Assembly (NCBI RefSeq): GCF_910592395.1
Contig: NC_088321.1
Span: 11,658,001-11,722,000, forward strand
Length of the DNA: 64,000 bases
Source of the DNA: Lineus longissimus
Lineage: Eukaryota; Nemertea; Pilidiophora; Heteronemertea; Lineidae
Reading direction: 5' to 3'
The position numbers and the translations under genes are program-made. Below the pieces are notes generated by a model, which did no database searches, had not been told where the DNA came from, and worked only from the letters and a program-made list of their open reading frames with translations. This document shows, piece by piece, positions 1 to 14,162 of this stretch (position 1 is the stretch's first letter; the number at the start of each line of letters is the position of its first letter).

Positions 1-83
1 AACTATGTGATGTTTATACGAGAGGTTATACGGGAATAATATCACCTATTCAACCGTTGCCCTTGATAAAGGAATGGTAAGGT

Positions 84-338
84 AATTACATGAGCCGAAA
101 TGACGACAACCCCTCAACCGACTACTTCCTCTGAATCTAGAACCCTGGCACCGACACACAATAGAAACATTCAAATATTTTGCGAGATTCATGGCAGTGT
201 GACTACGAAAAGACCTCTCGAACGTTCTGAAATGGGCAAGAGTATGCGAATTTAAAGTGTTCTGTTGGATAGGCAGAGTCGGACCGGCCGCCACTAAATG
301 TATTCGTAAATGCATTGTTGAAATAATACCATTTCCAG
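84..338 (+). pseudogene. Decayed cysteine-rich module exon at 5' edge of array
   Basis: This is a broken relative of the array exon. The usual acceptor (TTACAG before GTAATG) is replaced by unrelated bases near 84-96. An in-frame TGA interrupts the domain in the stretch ATGGCAGTGTGA near 190-201. The 5' part, to about 262, differs from the array and instead matches the decayed module at 14423-14669, including GGCAAGAGTATGCGAATTTA. From about 266 onward it is almost identical to the standard array unit, and its donor (CCAG/gtaaat at 338/339) is intact. It is therefore a chimera of a decayed module and a standard module. It is probably not used as an exon, although the intact donor alone would not prevent it. 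Confidence 0.75.
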
Positions 339-598
339 GTAAATTAATACTAAAATTTCCATGCACACAACAACCATGTATTTACATGTACTTAAATAAA
401 TTCCCACGTGTGATGTTGTCTGTCTCACTAAAGCTTAACGTATTGCATAGAAGTAAACCAGTTACTGAATGCTACACAACTTAATAATGGGTGTGAAGGA
501 ATTCCAGCTTTTTCTCATTCCAGCTTTGTCTCTAAACTCCGATTGCCATGATCTATTTTTTTTCAAAAGGCACAGCTCATCATTAATCATGATTACAG

Positions 599-3500
599 GT
601 AATGTTTCGACAACCCCTCATCCAAATACAACTGACGGACGAACAACCACGGTGGCACCGACGAATGGCACTATAGAAACTTTGCAAGAATTTGCGAAAT
701 GCATGGCAGCGTGTCTGAAGAAAGACCTCAAGAACGTACTGAAATGGGCAAAAACGTGCAAATTCAATGTGACCTGCTGGATAGGCAAAGTCGGACCGGC
801 CGCCACTAAATGTATTCGTAAATGCATTGTTGAAATAATACCATTTCCAGGTAAATTAATACTAAAATTTCCATGCACACAACAACCATGTATTTACATG
901 TACTTAAATAAATTCCCACGTGTGATGTTGTCTGTCTCACTAAAGCTTAACGTATTGCATAGAAGTAAACCAGTTACTGAATGCTACACAACTTAATAAT
1001 GGGTGTGAAGGAATTCCAGCTTTTTCTCATTCCAGCTTTGTCTCTAAACTCCGATTGCCATGATCTATTTTTTTTCAAAAGGCACAGCTCATCATTAATC
1101 ATGATTACAGGTAATGTTTCGACAACCCCTCAACCAAATACAACTGACGGACGAACAACCACGGTGGCACCGACGAATGGCACTATAGAAACTTTGCAAG
1201 AATTTGCGAAATGCATGGCAGCGTGTCTGAAGAAAGACCTCAAGAACGTACTGAAATGGGCAAAAACGTGCAAATTCAATGTTACCTGCTGGATAGGCAA
1301 AGTCGGACCGGCCGCCACTAAATGTATTCGTAAATGCATTGTTGAAATAATACCATTTCCAGGTAAATTAATACTAAAATTTCCATGCACACAACAACCA
1401 TGGATTTACATGTACTTAAATAAATTCCCACGTGTGATGTTGTCTGTCTCACTAAAGCTTAACGTATTGCATAGAAGTAAACCAGTTACTGAATGCTACA
1501 CAACTTAATAATGGGTGTGAAGGAATTCCAGCTTTTTCTCATTCCAGCTTTGTCTCTAAACTCCGATTGCCATGATCTATTTTTTTTCAAAAGGCACAGC
1601 TCATCATTAATCATGATTACAGGTAATGTTTCGACAACCCCTCAACCAAATACAACTGACGGACGAACAACCACGGTGGCACCGACGAATGGCACTATAG
1701 AAACTTTGCAAGAATTTGCGAAATGCATGGCAGCGTGTCTGAAGAAAGACCTCAAGAACGTACTGAAATGGGCAAAAACGTGCAAATTCAATGTGACCTG
1801 CTGGATAGGCAAAGTCGGACCGGCCGCCACTAAATGTATTCGTAAATGCATTGTTGAAATAATACCATTTCCAGGTAAATTAATACTAAAATTTCCATGC
1901 ACACAACAACCATGTATTTACATGTACTTAAATAAATTCCCACGTGTGATGTTGTCTGTCTCACTAAAGCTTAACGTATTGCATAGAAGTAAACCAGTTA
2001 CTGAATGCTACACAACTTAATAATGGGTGTGAAGGAATTCCAGCTTTTTCTCATTCCAGCTTTGTCTCTAAACTCCGATTGCCATGATCTATTTTTTTTC
2101 AAAAGGCACAGCTCATCATTAATCATGATTACAGGTAATGTTTCGACAACCCCTCAACCAAATACAACTGACGGACGAACAACCACGGTGGCACCGACGA
2201 ATGGCACTATAGAAACTTTGCAAGAATTTGCGAAATGCATGGCAGCGTGTCTGAAGAAAGACCTCAAGAACGTACTGAAATGGGCAAAAACGTGCAAATT
2301 CAATGTGACCTGCTGGATAGGCAAAGTCGGACCGGCCGCCACTAAATGTATTCGTAAATGCATTGTTGAAATAATACCATTTCCAGGTAAATTAATACTA
2401 AAATTTCCATGCACACAACAACCATGTATTTACATGTACTTAAATAAATTCCCACGTGTGATGTTGTCTGTCTCACTAAAGCTTAACGTATTGCATAGAA
2501 GTAAACCAGTTACTGAATGCTACACAACTTAATAATGGGTGTGAAGGAATTCCAGCTTTTTCTCATTCCAGCTTTGTCTCTAAACTCCGATTGCCATGAT
2601 CTATTTTTTTTCAAAAGGCACAGCTCATCATTAATCATGATTACAGGTAATGTTTCGACAACCCCTCAACCAAATACAACTGACGGACGAACAACCACGG
2701 TGGCACCGACGAATGGCACTATAGAAACTTTGCAAGAATTTGCGAAATGCATGGCAGCGTGTCTGAAGAAAGACCTCAAGAACGTACTGAAATGGGCAAA
2801 AACGTGCAAATTCAATGTGACCTGCTGGATAGGCAAAGTCGGACCGGCCGCCACTAAATGTATTCGTAAATGCATTGTTGAAATAATACCATTTCCAGGT
2901 AAATTAATACTAAAATTTCCATGCACACAACAACCATGTATTTACATGTACTTAAATAAATTCCCACGTGTGATGTTGTCTGTCTCACTAAAGCTTAACG
3001 TATTGCATAGAAGTAAACCAGTTACTGAATGCTACACAACTTAATAATGGGTGTGAAGGAATTCCAGCTTTTTCTCATTCCAGCTTTGTCTCTAAACTCC
3101 GATTGCCATGATCTATTTTTTTTCAAAAGGCACAGCTCATCATTAATCATGATTACAGGTAATGTTTCGACAACCCCTCAACCAAATACAACTGACGGAC
3201 GAACAACCACGGTGGCACGACGAATGGCACTATAGAAACTTTGCAAGAATTTGCGAAATGCATGGCAGCGTGTCTGAAGAAAGACCTCAAGAACGTACTG
3301 AAATGGGCAAAAACGTGCAAATTCAATGTGACCTGCTGGATAGGCAAAGTCGGACCGGCCGCCACTAAATGTATTCGTAAATGCATTGTTGAAATAATAC
3401 CATTTCCAGGTAAATTAATACTAAAATTTCCATGCACACAACAACCATGTATTTACATGTACTTAAATAAATTCCCACGTGTGATGTTGTCTGTCTCACT

Positions 3501-6500
3501 AAAGCTTAACGTATTGCATAGAAGTAAACCAGTTACTGAATGCTACACAACTTAATAATGGGTGTGAAGGAATTCCAGCTTTTTCTCATTCCAGCTTTGT
3601 CTCTAAACTCCGATTGCCATGATCTATTTTTTTTCAAAAGGCACAGCTCATCATTAATCATGATTACAGGTAATGTTTCGACAACCCCTCAACCAAATAC
3701 AACTGACGGACGAACAACCACGGTGGCACCGACGAATGGCACTATAGAAACTTTGCAAGAATTTGCGAAAATGCATGGCAGCGTGTCTGAAGAAAGACCT
3801 CAAGAACGTACTGAAATGGGCAAAAACGTGCAAATTCAATGTGACCTGCTGGATAGGCAAAGTCGGACCGGCCGCCACTAAATGTATTCGTAAATGCATT
3901 GTTGAAATAATACCATTTCCAGGTAAATTAATACTAAAATTTCCATGCACACAACAACCATGTATTTACATGTACTTAAATAAATTCCCACGTGTGATGT
4001 TGTCTGTCTCACTAAAGCTTAACGTATTGCATAGAAGTAAACCAGTTACTGAATGCTACACAACTTAATAATGGGTGTGAAGGAATTCCAGCTTTTTCTC
4101 ATTCCAGCTTTGTCTCTAAACTCCGATTGCCATGATCTATTTTTTTTCAAAAGGCACAGCTCATCATTAATCATGATTACAGGTAATGTTTCGACAACCC
4201 CTCAACCAAATACAACTGACGGACGAACAACCACGGTGGCACCGACGAATGGCACTATAGAAACTTTGCAAGAATTTGCGAAATGCATGGCAGCGTGTCT
4301 GAAGAAAGACCTCAAGAACGTACTGAAATGGGCAAAAACGTGCAAATTCAATGTGACCTGCTGGATAGGCAAAGTCGGACCGGCCGCCACTAAATGTATT
4401 CGTAAATGCATTGTTGAAATAATACCATTTCCAGGTAAATTAATACTAAAATTTCCATGCACACAACAACCATGTATTTACATGTACTTAAATAAATTCC
4501 CACGTGTGATGTTGTCTGTCTCACTAAAGCTTAACGTATTGCATAGAAGTAAACCAGTTACTGAATGCTACACAACTTAATAATGGGTGTGAAGGAATTC
4601 CAGCTTTTTCTCATTCCAGCTTTGTCTCTAAACTCCGATTGCCATGATCTATTTTTTTTCAAAAGGCACAGCTCATCATTAATCATGATTACAGGTAATG
4701 TTTCGACAACCCCTCAACCAAATACAACTGACGGACGAACAACCACGGTGGCACCGACGAATGGCACTATAGAAACTTTGCAAGAATTTGCGAAATGCAT
4801 GGCAGCGTGTCTGAAGAAAGACCTCAAGAACGTACTGAAATGGGCAAAAACGTGCAAATTCAATGTGACCTGCTGGATAGGCAAAGTCGGACCGGCCGCC
4901 ACTAAATGTATTCGTAAATGCATTGTTGAAATAATACCATTTCCAGGTAAATTAATACTAAAATTTCCATGCACACAACAACCATGTATTTACATGTACT
5001 TAAATAAATTCCCACGTGTGATGTTGTCTGTCTCACTAAAGCTTAACGTATTGCATAGAAGTAAACCAGTTACTGAATGCTACACAACTTAATAATGGGT
5101 GTGAAGGAATTCCAGCTTTTTCTCATTCCAGCTTTGTCTCTAAACTCCGATTGCCATGATCTATTTTTTTTCAAAAGGCACAGCTCATCATTAATCATGA
5201 TTACAGGTAATGTTTCGACAACCCCTCAACCAAATACAACTGACGGACGAACAACCACGGTGGCACCGACGAATGGCACTATAGAAACTTTGCAAGAATT
5301 TGCGAAATGCATGGCAGCGTGTCTGAAGAAAGACCTCAAGAACGTACTGAAATGGGCAAAAACGTGCAAATTCAATGTGACCTGCTGGATAGGCAAAGTC
5401 GGACCGGCCGCCACTAAATGTATTCGTAAATGCATTGTTGAAATAATACCATTTCCAGGTAAATTAATACTAAAATTTCCATGCACACAACAACCATGTA
5501 TTTACATGTACTTAAATAAATTCCCACGTGTGATGTTGTCTGTCTCACTAAAGCTTAACGTATTGCATAGAAGTAAACCAGTTACTGAATGCTACACAAC
5601 TTAATAATGGGTGTGAAGGAATTCCAGCTTTTTCTCATTCCAGCTTTGTCTCTAAACTCCGATTGCCATGATCTATTTTTTTTCAAAAGGCACAGCTCAT
5701 CATTAATCATGATTACAGGTAATGTTTCGACAACCCCTCAACCAAATACAACTGACGGACGAACAACCACGGTGGCACCGACGAATGGCACTATAGAAAC
5801 TTTGCAAGAATTTGCGAAATGCATGGCAGCGTGTCTGAAGAAAGACCTCAAGAACGTACTGAAATGGGCAAAAACGTGCAAATTCAATGTGACCTGCTGG
5901 ATAGGCAAAGTCGGACCGGCCGCCACTAAATGTATTCGTAAATGCATTGTTGAAATAATACCATTTCCAGGTAAATTAATACTAAAATTTCCATGCACAC
6001 AACAACCATGTATTTACATGTACTTAAATAAATTCCCACGTGTGGTGTTGTCTGTCTCACTAAAGCTTAACGTATTGCATAGAAGTAAACCAGTTACTGA
6101 ATGCTACACAACTTAATAATGGGTGTGAAGGAATTCCAGCTTTTTCTCATTCCAGCTTTGTCTCTAAACTCCGATTGCCATGATCTATTTTTTTTCAAAA
6201 GGCACAGCTCATCATTAATCATGATTACAGGTAATGTTTCGACAACCCCTCAACCAAATACAACTGACGGACGAACAACCACGGTGGCACCGACGAATGG
6301 CACTATAGAAACTTTGCAAGAATTTGCGAAATGCATGGCAGCGTGTCTGAAGAAAGACCTCAAGAACGTACTGAAATGGGCAAAAACGTGCAAATTCAAT
6401 GTGACCTGCTGGATAGGCAAAGTCGGACCGGCCGCCACTAAATGTATTCGTAAATGCATTGTTGAAATAATACCATTTCCAGGTAAATTAATACTAAAAT

Positions 6501-9500
6501 TTCCATGCACACAACAACCATGTATTTACATGTACTTAAATAAATTCCCACGTGTGATGTTGTCTGTCTCACTAAAGCTTAACGTATTGCATAGAAGTAA
6601 ACCAGTTACTGAATGCTACACAACTTAATAATGGGTGTGAAGGAATTCCAGCTTTTTCTCATTCCAGCTTTGTCTCTAAACTCCGATTGCCATGATCTAT
6701 TTTTTTTCAAAAGGCACAGCTCATCATTAATCATGATTACAGGTAATGTTTCGACAACCCCTCAACCAAATACAACTGACGGACGAACAACCACGGTGGC
6801 ACCGACGAATGGCACTATAGAAACTTTGCAAGAATTTGCGAAATGCATGGCAGCGTGTCTGAAGAAAGACCTCAAGAACGTACTGAAATGGGCAAAAACG
6901 TGCAAATTCAATGTGACCTGCTGGATAGGCAAAGTCGGACCGGCCGCCACTAAATGTATTCGTAAATGCATTGTTGAAATAATACCATTTCCAGGTAAAT
7001 TAATACTAAAATTTCCATGCACACAACAACCATGTATTTACATGTACTTAAATAAATTCCCACGTGTGATGTTGTCTGTCTCACTAAAGCTTAACGTATT
7101 GCATAGAAGTAAACCAGTTACTGAATGCTACACAACTTAATAATGGGTGTGAAGGAATTCCAGCTTTTTCTCATTCCAGCTTTGTCTCTAAACTCCGATT
7201 GCCATGATCTATTTTTTTTCAAAAGGCACAGCTCATCATTAATCATGATTACAGGTAATGTTTCGACAACCCCTCAACCAAATACAACTGACGGACGAAC
7301 AACCACGGTGGCACCGACGAATGGCACTATAGAAACTTTGCAAGAATTTGCGAAATGCATGGCAGCGTGTCTGAAGAAAGACCTCAAGAACGTACTGAAA
7401 TGGGCAAAAACGTGCAAATTCAATGTGACCTGCTGGATAGGCAAAGTCGGACCGGCCGCCACTAAATGTATTCGTAAATGCATTGTTGAAATAATACCAT
7501 TTCCAGGTAAATTAATACTAAAATTTCCATGCACACAACAACCATGTATTTACATGTACTTAAATAAATTCCGACGTGTGATGTTGTCTGTCTCACTAAA
7601 GCTTAACGTATTGCATAGAAGTAAACCAGTTACTGAATGCTACACAACTTAATAATGGGTGTGAAGGAATTCCAGCTTTTTCTCATTCCAGCTTTGTCTC
7701 TAAACTCCGATTGCCATGATCTATTTTTTTTCAAAAGGCACAGCTCATCATTAATCATGATTACAGGTAATGTTTCGACAACCCCTCAACCAAATACAAC
7801 TGACGGACGAACAACCACGGTGGCACCGACGAATGGCACTATAGAAACTTTGCAAGAATTTGCGAAATGCATGGCAGCGTGTCTGAAGAAAGACCTCAAG
7901 AACGTACTGAAATGGGCAAAAACGTGCAAATTCAATGTGACCTGCTGGATAGGCAAAGTCGGACCGGCCGCCACTAAATGTATTCGTAAATGCATTGTTG
8001 AAATAATACCATTTCCAGGTAAATTAATACTAAAATTTCCATGCACACAACAACCATGTATTTACATGTACTTAAATAAATTCCCACGTGTGATGTTGTC
8101 TGTCTCACTAAAGCTTAACGTATTGCATAGAAGTAAACCAGTTACTGAATGCTACACAACTTAATAATGGGTGTGAAGGAATTCCAGCTTTTTCTCATTC
8201 CAGCTTTGTCTCTAAACTCCGATTGCCATGATCTATTTTTTTTCAAAAGGCACAGCTCATCATTAATCATGATTACAGGTAATGTTTCGACAACCCCTCA
8301 ACCAAATACAACTGACGGACGAACAACCACGGTGGCACCGACGAATGGCACTATAGAAACTTTGCAAGAATTTGCGAAATGCATGGCAGCGTGTCTGAAG
8401 AAAGACCTCAAGAACGTACTGAAATGGGCAAAAACGTGCAAATTCAATGTGACCTGCTGGATAGGCAAAGTCGGACCGGCCGCCACTAAATGTATTCGTA
8501 AATGCATTGTTGAAATAATACCATTTCCAGGTAAATTAATACTAAAATTTCCATGCACACAACAACCATGTATTTACATGTACTTAAATAAATTCCCACG
8601 TGTGATGTTGTCTGTCTCACTAAAGCTTAACGTATTGCATAGAAGTAAACCAGTTACTGAATGCTACACAACTTAATAATGGGTGTGAAGGAATTCCAGC
8701 TTTTTCTCATTCCAGCTTTGTCTCTAAACTCCGATTGCCATGATCTATTTTTTTTCAAAAGGCACAGCTCATCATTAATCATGATTACAGGTAATGTTTC
8801 GACAACCCCTCAACCAAATACAACTGACGGACGAACAACCACGGTGGCACCGACGAATGGCACTATAGAAACTTTGCAAGAATTTGCGAAATGCATGGCA
8901 GCGTGTCTGAAGAAAGACCTCAAGAACGTACTGAAATGGGCAAAAACGTGCAAATTCAATGTGACCTGCTGGATAGGCAAAGTCGGACCGGCCGCCACTA
9001 AATGTATTCGTAAATGCATTGTTGAAATAATACCATTTCCAGGTAAATTAATACTAAAATTTCCATGCACACAACAACCATGTATTTACATGTACTTAAA
9101 TAAATTCCCACGTGTGATGTTGTCTGTCTCACTAAAGCTTAACGTATTGCATAGAAGTAAACCAGTTACTGAATGCTACACAACTTAATAATGGGTGTGA
9201 AGGAATTCCAGCTTTTTCTCATTCCAGCTTTGTCTCTAAACTCCGATTGCCATGATCTATTTTTTTTCAAAAGGCACAGCTCATCATTAATCATGATTAC
9301 AGGTAATGTTTCGACAACCCCTCAACCAAATACAACTGACGGACGAACAACCACGGTGGCACCGACGAATGGCACTATAGAAACTTTGCAAGAATTTGCG
9401 AAATGCATGGCAGCGTGTCTGAAGAAAGACCTCAAGAACGTACTGAAATGGGCAAAAACGTGCAAATTCAATGTGACCTGCTGGATAGGCAAAGTCGGAC

Positions 9501-12500
9501 CGGCCGCCACTAAATGTATTCGTAAATGCATTGTTGAAATAATACCATTTCCAGGTAAATTAATACTAAAATTTCCATGCACACAACAACCATGTATTTA
9601 CATGTACTTAAATAAATTCCCACGTGTGATGTTGTCTGTCTCACTAAAGCTTAACGTATTGCATAGAAGTAAACCAGTTACTGAATGCTACACAACTTAA
9701 TAATGGGTGTGAAGGAATTCCAGCTTTTTCTCATTCCAGCTTTGTCTCTAAACTCCGATTGCCATGATCTATTTTTTTTCAAAAGGCACAGCTCATCATT
9801 AATCATGATTACAGGTAATGTTTCGACAACCCCTCAACCAAATACAACTGACGGACGAACAACCACGGTGGCACCGACGAATGGCACTATAGAAACTTTG
9901 CAAGAATTTGCGAAATGCATGGCAGCGTGTCTGAAGAAAGACCTCAAGAACGTACTGAAATGGGCAAAAACGTGCAAATTCAATGTGACCTGCTGGATAG
10001 GCAAAGTCGGACCGGCCGCCACTAAATGTATTCGTAAATGCATTGTTGAAATAATACCATTTCCAGGTAAATTAATACTAAAATTTCCATGCACACAACA
10101 ACCATGTATTTACATGTACTTAAATAAATTCCCACGTGTGATGTTGTCTGTCTCACTAAAGCTTAACGTATTGCATAGAAGTAAACCAGTTACTGAATGC
10201 TACACAACTTAATAATGGGTGTGAAGGAATTCCAGCTTTTTCTCATTCCAGCTTTGTCTCTAAACTCCGATTGCCATGATCTATTTTTTTTCAAAAGGCA
10301 CAGCTCATCATTAATCATGATTACAGGTAATGTTTCGACAACCCCTCAACCAAATACAACTGACGGACGAACAACCACGGTGGCACCGACGAATGGCACT
10401 ATAGAAACTTTGCAAGAATTTGCGAAATGCATGGCAGCGTGTCTGAAGAAAGACCTCAAGAACGTACTGAAATGGGCAAAAACGTGCAAATTCAATGTGA
10501 CCTGCTGGATAGGCAAAGTCGGACCGGCCGCCACTAAATGTATTCGTAAATGCATTGTTGAAATAATACCATTTCCAGGTAAATTAATACTAAAATGTCC
10601 ATGCACACAACAACCATGTATTTACATGTACTTAAATAAATTCCCACGTGTGATGTTGTCTGTCTCACTAAAGCTTAACGTATTGCATAGAAGTAAACCA
10701 GAGACTGAATGCTACACAACTTAATAATGGGTGTGAAGGAATTCCAGCTTTTTCTCATTCCAGCTTTGTCTCTAAACTCCGATTGCCATGATCTATTTTT
10801 TTTCAAAAGGCACAGCTCATCATTAATCATGATTACAGGTAATGTTTCGACAACCCCTCAACCAAATACAACTGACGGACGAACAACCACGGTGGCACCG
10901 ACGAATGGCACTATAGAAACTTTGCAAGAATTTGCGAAATGCATGGCAGCGTGTCTGAAGAAAGACCTCAAGAACGTACTGAAATGGGCAAAAACGTGCA
11001 AATTCAATGTGACCTGCTGGATAGGCAAAGTCGGACCGGCCGCCACTAAATGTATTCGTAAATGCATTGTTGAAATAATACCATTTCCAGGTAAATTAAT
11101 ACTAAAATTTCCATGCACACAACAACCATGTATTTACATGTACTTAAATAAATTCCCACGTGTGATGTTGTCTGTCTCACTAAAGCTTAACGTATTGCAT
11201 AGAAGTAAACCAGTTACTGAATGCTACACAACTTAATAATGGGTGTGAAGGAATTCCAGCTTTTTCTCATTCCAGCTTTGTCTCTAAACTCCGATTGCCA
11301 TGATCTATTTTTTTCCAAAAGGCACAGCTCATCATTAATCATGATTACAGGTAATGTTTCGACAACCCCTCAACCAAATACAACTGACGGACGAACAACC
11401 ACGGTGGCACCGACGAATGGCACTATAGAAACTTTGCAAGAATTTGCGAAATGCATGGCAGCGTGTCTGAAGAAAGACCTCAAGAACGTACTGAAATGGG
11501 CAAAAACGTGCAAATTCAATGTGACCTGCTGGATAGGCAAAGTCGGACCGGCCGCCACTAAATGTATTCGTAAATGCATTGTTGAAATAATACCATTTCC
11601 AGGTAAATTAATACTAAAATTTCCATGCACACAACAACCATGTATTTACATGTACTTAAATAAATTCCCACGTGTGATGTTGTCTGTCTCACTAAAGCTT
11701 AACGTATTGCATAGAAGTAAACCAGTTACTGAATGCTACACAACTTAATAATGGGTGTGAAGGAATTCCAGCTTTTTCTCATTCCAGCTTTGTCTCTAAA
11801 CTCCGATTGCCATGATCTATTTTTTTTCAAAAGGCACAGCTCATCATTAATCATGATTACAGGTAATGTTTCGACAACCCCTCAACCAAATACAACTGAC
11901 GGACGAACAACCACGGTGGCACCGACGAATGGCACTATAGAAACTTTGCAAGAATTTGCGAAATGCATGGCAGCGTGTCTGAAGAAAGACCTCAAGAACG
12001 TACTGAAATGGGCAAAAACGTGCAAATTCAATGTGACCTGCTGGATAGGCAAAGTCGGACCGGCCGCCACTAAATGTATTCGTAAATGCATTGTTGAAAT
12101 AATACCATTTCCAGGTAAATTAATACTAAAATTTCCATGCACACAACAACCATGTATTTACATGTACTTAAATAAATTCCCACGTGTGATGTTGTCTGTC
12201 TCACTAAAGCTTAACGTATTGCATAGAAGTAAACCAGTTACTGAATGCTACACAACTTAATAATGGGTGTGAAGGAATTCCAGCTTTTTCTCATTCCAGC
12301 TTTGTCTCTAAACTCCGATTGCCATGATCTATTTTTTTTCAAAAGGCACAGCTCATCATTAATCATGATTACAGGTAATGTTTCGACAACCCCTCAACCA
12401 AATACAACTGACGGACGAACAACCACGGTGGCACCGACGAATGGCACTATAGAAACTTTGCAAGAATTTGCGAAATGCATGGCAGCGTGTCTGAAGAAAG

Positions 12501-14162
12501 ACCTCAAGAATGTACTGAAATGGGCAAAAACGTGCAAATTCAATGTGACCTGCTGGATAGGCAAAGTCGGACCGGCCGCCACTAAATGTATTCGTAAATG
12601 CATTGTTGAAATAATACCATTTCCAGGTAAATTAATACTAAAATTTCCATGCACACAACAACCATGTATTTACATGTACTTAAATAAATTCCCACGTGTG
12701 ATGTTGTCTGTCTCACTAAAGCTTAACGTATTGCATAGAAGTAAACCAGTTACTGAATGCTACACAACTTAATAATGGGTGTGAAGGAATTCCAGCTTTT
12801 TCTCATTCCAGCTTTGTCTCTAAACTCCGATTGCCATGATCTATTTTTTTTCAAAAGGCACAGCTCATCATTAATCATGATTACAGGTAATGTTTCGACA
12901 ACCCCTCAACCAAATACAACTGACGGACGAACAACCACGGTGGCACCGACGAATGGCACTATAGAAACTTTGCAAGAATTTGCGAAATGCATGGCAGCGT
13001 GTCTGAAGAAAGACCTCAAGAACGTACTGAAATGGGCAAAAACGTGCAAATTCAATGTGACCTGCTGGATAGGCAAAGTCGGACCGGCCGCCACTAAATG
13101 TATTCGTAAATGCATTGTTGAAATAATACCATTTCCAGGTAAATTAATACTAAAATTTCCATGCACACAACAACCATGTATTTACATGTACTTAAATAAA
13201 TTCCCACGTGTGATGTTGTCTGTCTCACTAAAGCTTAACGTATTGCATAGAAGTAAACCAGTTACTGAATGCTACACAACTTAATAATGGGTGTGAAGGA
13301 ATTCCAGCTTTTTCTCATTCCAGCTTTGTCTCTAAACTCCGATTGCCATGATCTATTTTTTTTCAAAAGGCACAGCTCATCATTAATCATGATTACAGGT
13401 AATGTTTCGACAACCCCTCAACCAAATACAACTGACGGACGAACAACCACGGTGGCACCGACGAATGGCACTATAGAAACTTTGCAAGAATTTGCGAAAT
13501 GCATGGCAGCGTGTCTGAAGAAAGACCTCAAGAACGTACTGAAATGGGCAAAAACGTGCAAATTCAATGTGACCTGCTGGATAGGCAAAGTCGGACCGGC
13601 CGCCACTAAATGTATTCGTAAATGCATTGTTGAAATAATACCATTTCCAGGTAAATTAATACTAAAATTTCCATGCACACAACAACCATGTATTTACATG
13701 TACTTAAATAAATTCCCACGTGTGATGTTGTCTGTCTCACTAAAGCTTAACGTATTGCATAGAAGTAAACCAGTTACTGAATGCTACACAACTTAATAAT
13801 GGGTGTGAAGGAATTCCAGCTTTTTCTCATTCCAGCTTTGTCTCTAAACTCCGATTGCCATGATCTATTTTTTTTCAAAAGGCACAGCTCATCATTAATC
13901 ATGATTACAGGTAATGTTTCGACAACCCCTCAACCAAATACAACTGACGGACGAACAACCACGGTGGCACCGACGAATGGCACTATAGAAACTTTGCAAG
14001 AATTTGCGAAATGCATGGCAGCGTGTCTGAAGAAAGACCTCAAGAACGTACTGAAATGGGCAAAAACGTGCAAATTCAATGTGACCTGCTGGATAGGCAA
14101 AGTCGGACCGGCCGCCACTAAATGTATTCGTAAATGCATTGTTGAAATAATACCATTTCCAG
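599..14162 (+). CDS. 27 tandem class 1-1 exons encoding an 84-residue Thr-rich/six-cysteine glycoprotein module
   Basis: Exons are 599-850 and then every 512 bp to 13911-14162; exons 6 (3159-3409) and 7 (3670-3922) carry 1-bp indels. Each starts after TGATTACAG and ends at CCATTTCCAG/gtaaat. The glycine codon is split G|GT at both ends, so joined exons give an uninterrupted 84-residue repeat. Residues 1-28 form a Thr/Pro linker with sequons NVS, NTT and NGT. Residues ~30-84 form a domain starting LQEFAKCMAAC, with spacing C-x3-C-x14-C-x5-C-x11-C-x3-C and a fourth sequon NVT before the fourth Cys. The end reads IIPFPG. I infer a small helical, disulfide-bonded domain, perhaps with nested C1-C6, C2-C5 and C3-C4 bonds, in a secreted mucin-like protein. 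I do not recognise the family. The 5' end and signal peptide lie outside the window. The upstream frame is lost in diverged copies while the exon frame is kept, which supports splicing. Confidence 0.8.
3159..3409 (+). pseudogene. Array exon 6 with 1-bp deletion
   Basis: This exon matches its neighbours except that GCACCGACG reads GCACGACG at about 3216-3222, a loss of one C. The shift brings a TAG into frame at 3233-3235 (ATG GCA CTA TAG), right after the Thr-rich linker, so a transcript including it would end early. Its splice sites look intact. Because the exon is class 1-1, skipping it would keep the frame. A consensus error in a long-read assembly is an equally good explanation, since the change is a single base in a short C run. 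Confidence 0.7.
3670..3922 (+). pseudogene. Array exon 7 with 1-bp insertion
   Basis: This exon carries one extra A: GCGAAAATGCATGG near 3766-3778, where other units read GCGAAATGCATGG. It shifts the frame just before the first cysteine. It is the unit immediately after the one with the 1-bp deletion, so the two indels cancel in length. They do not rescue the protein, because exon 6 meets a stop before exon 7 is reached. Splice sites are intact. Skipping both exons, or assembly errors in both, would restore a clean module series. Confidence 0.7.
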
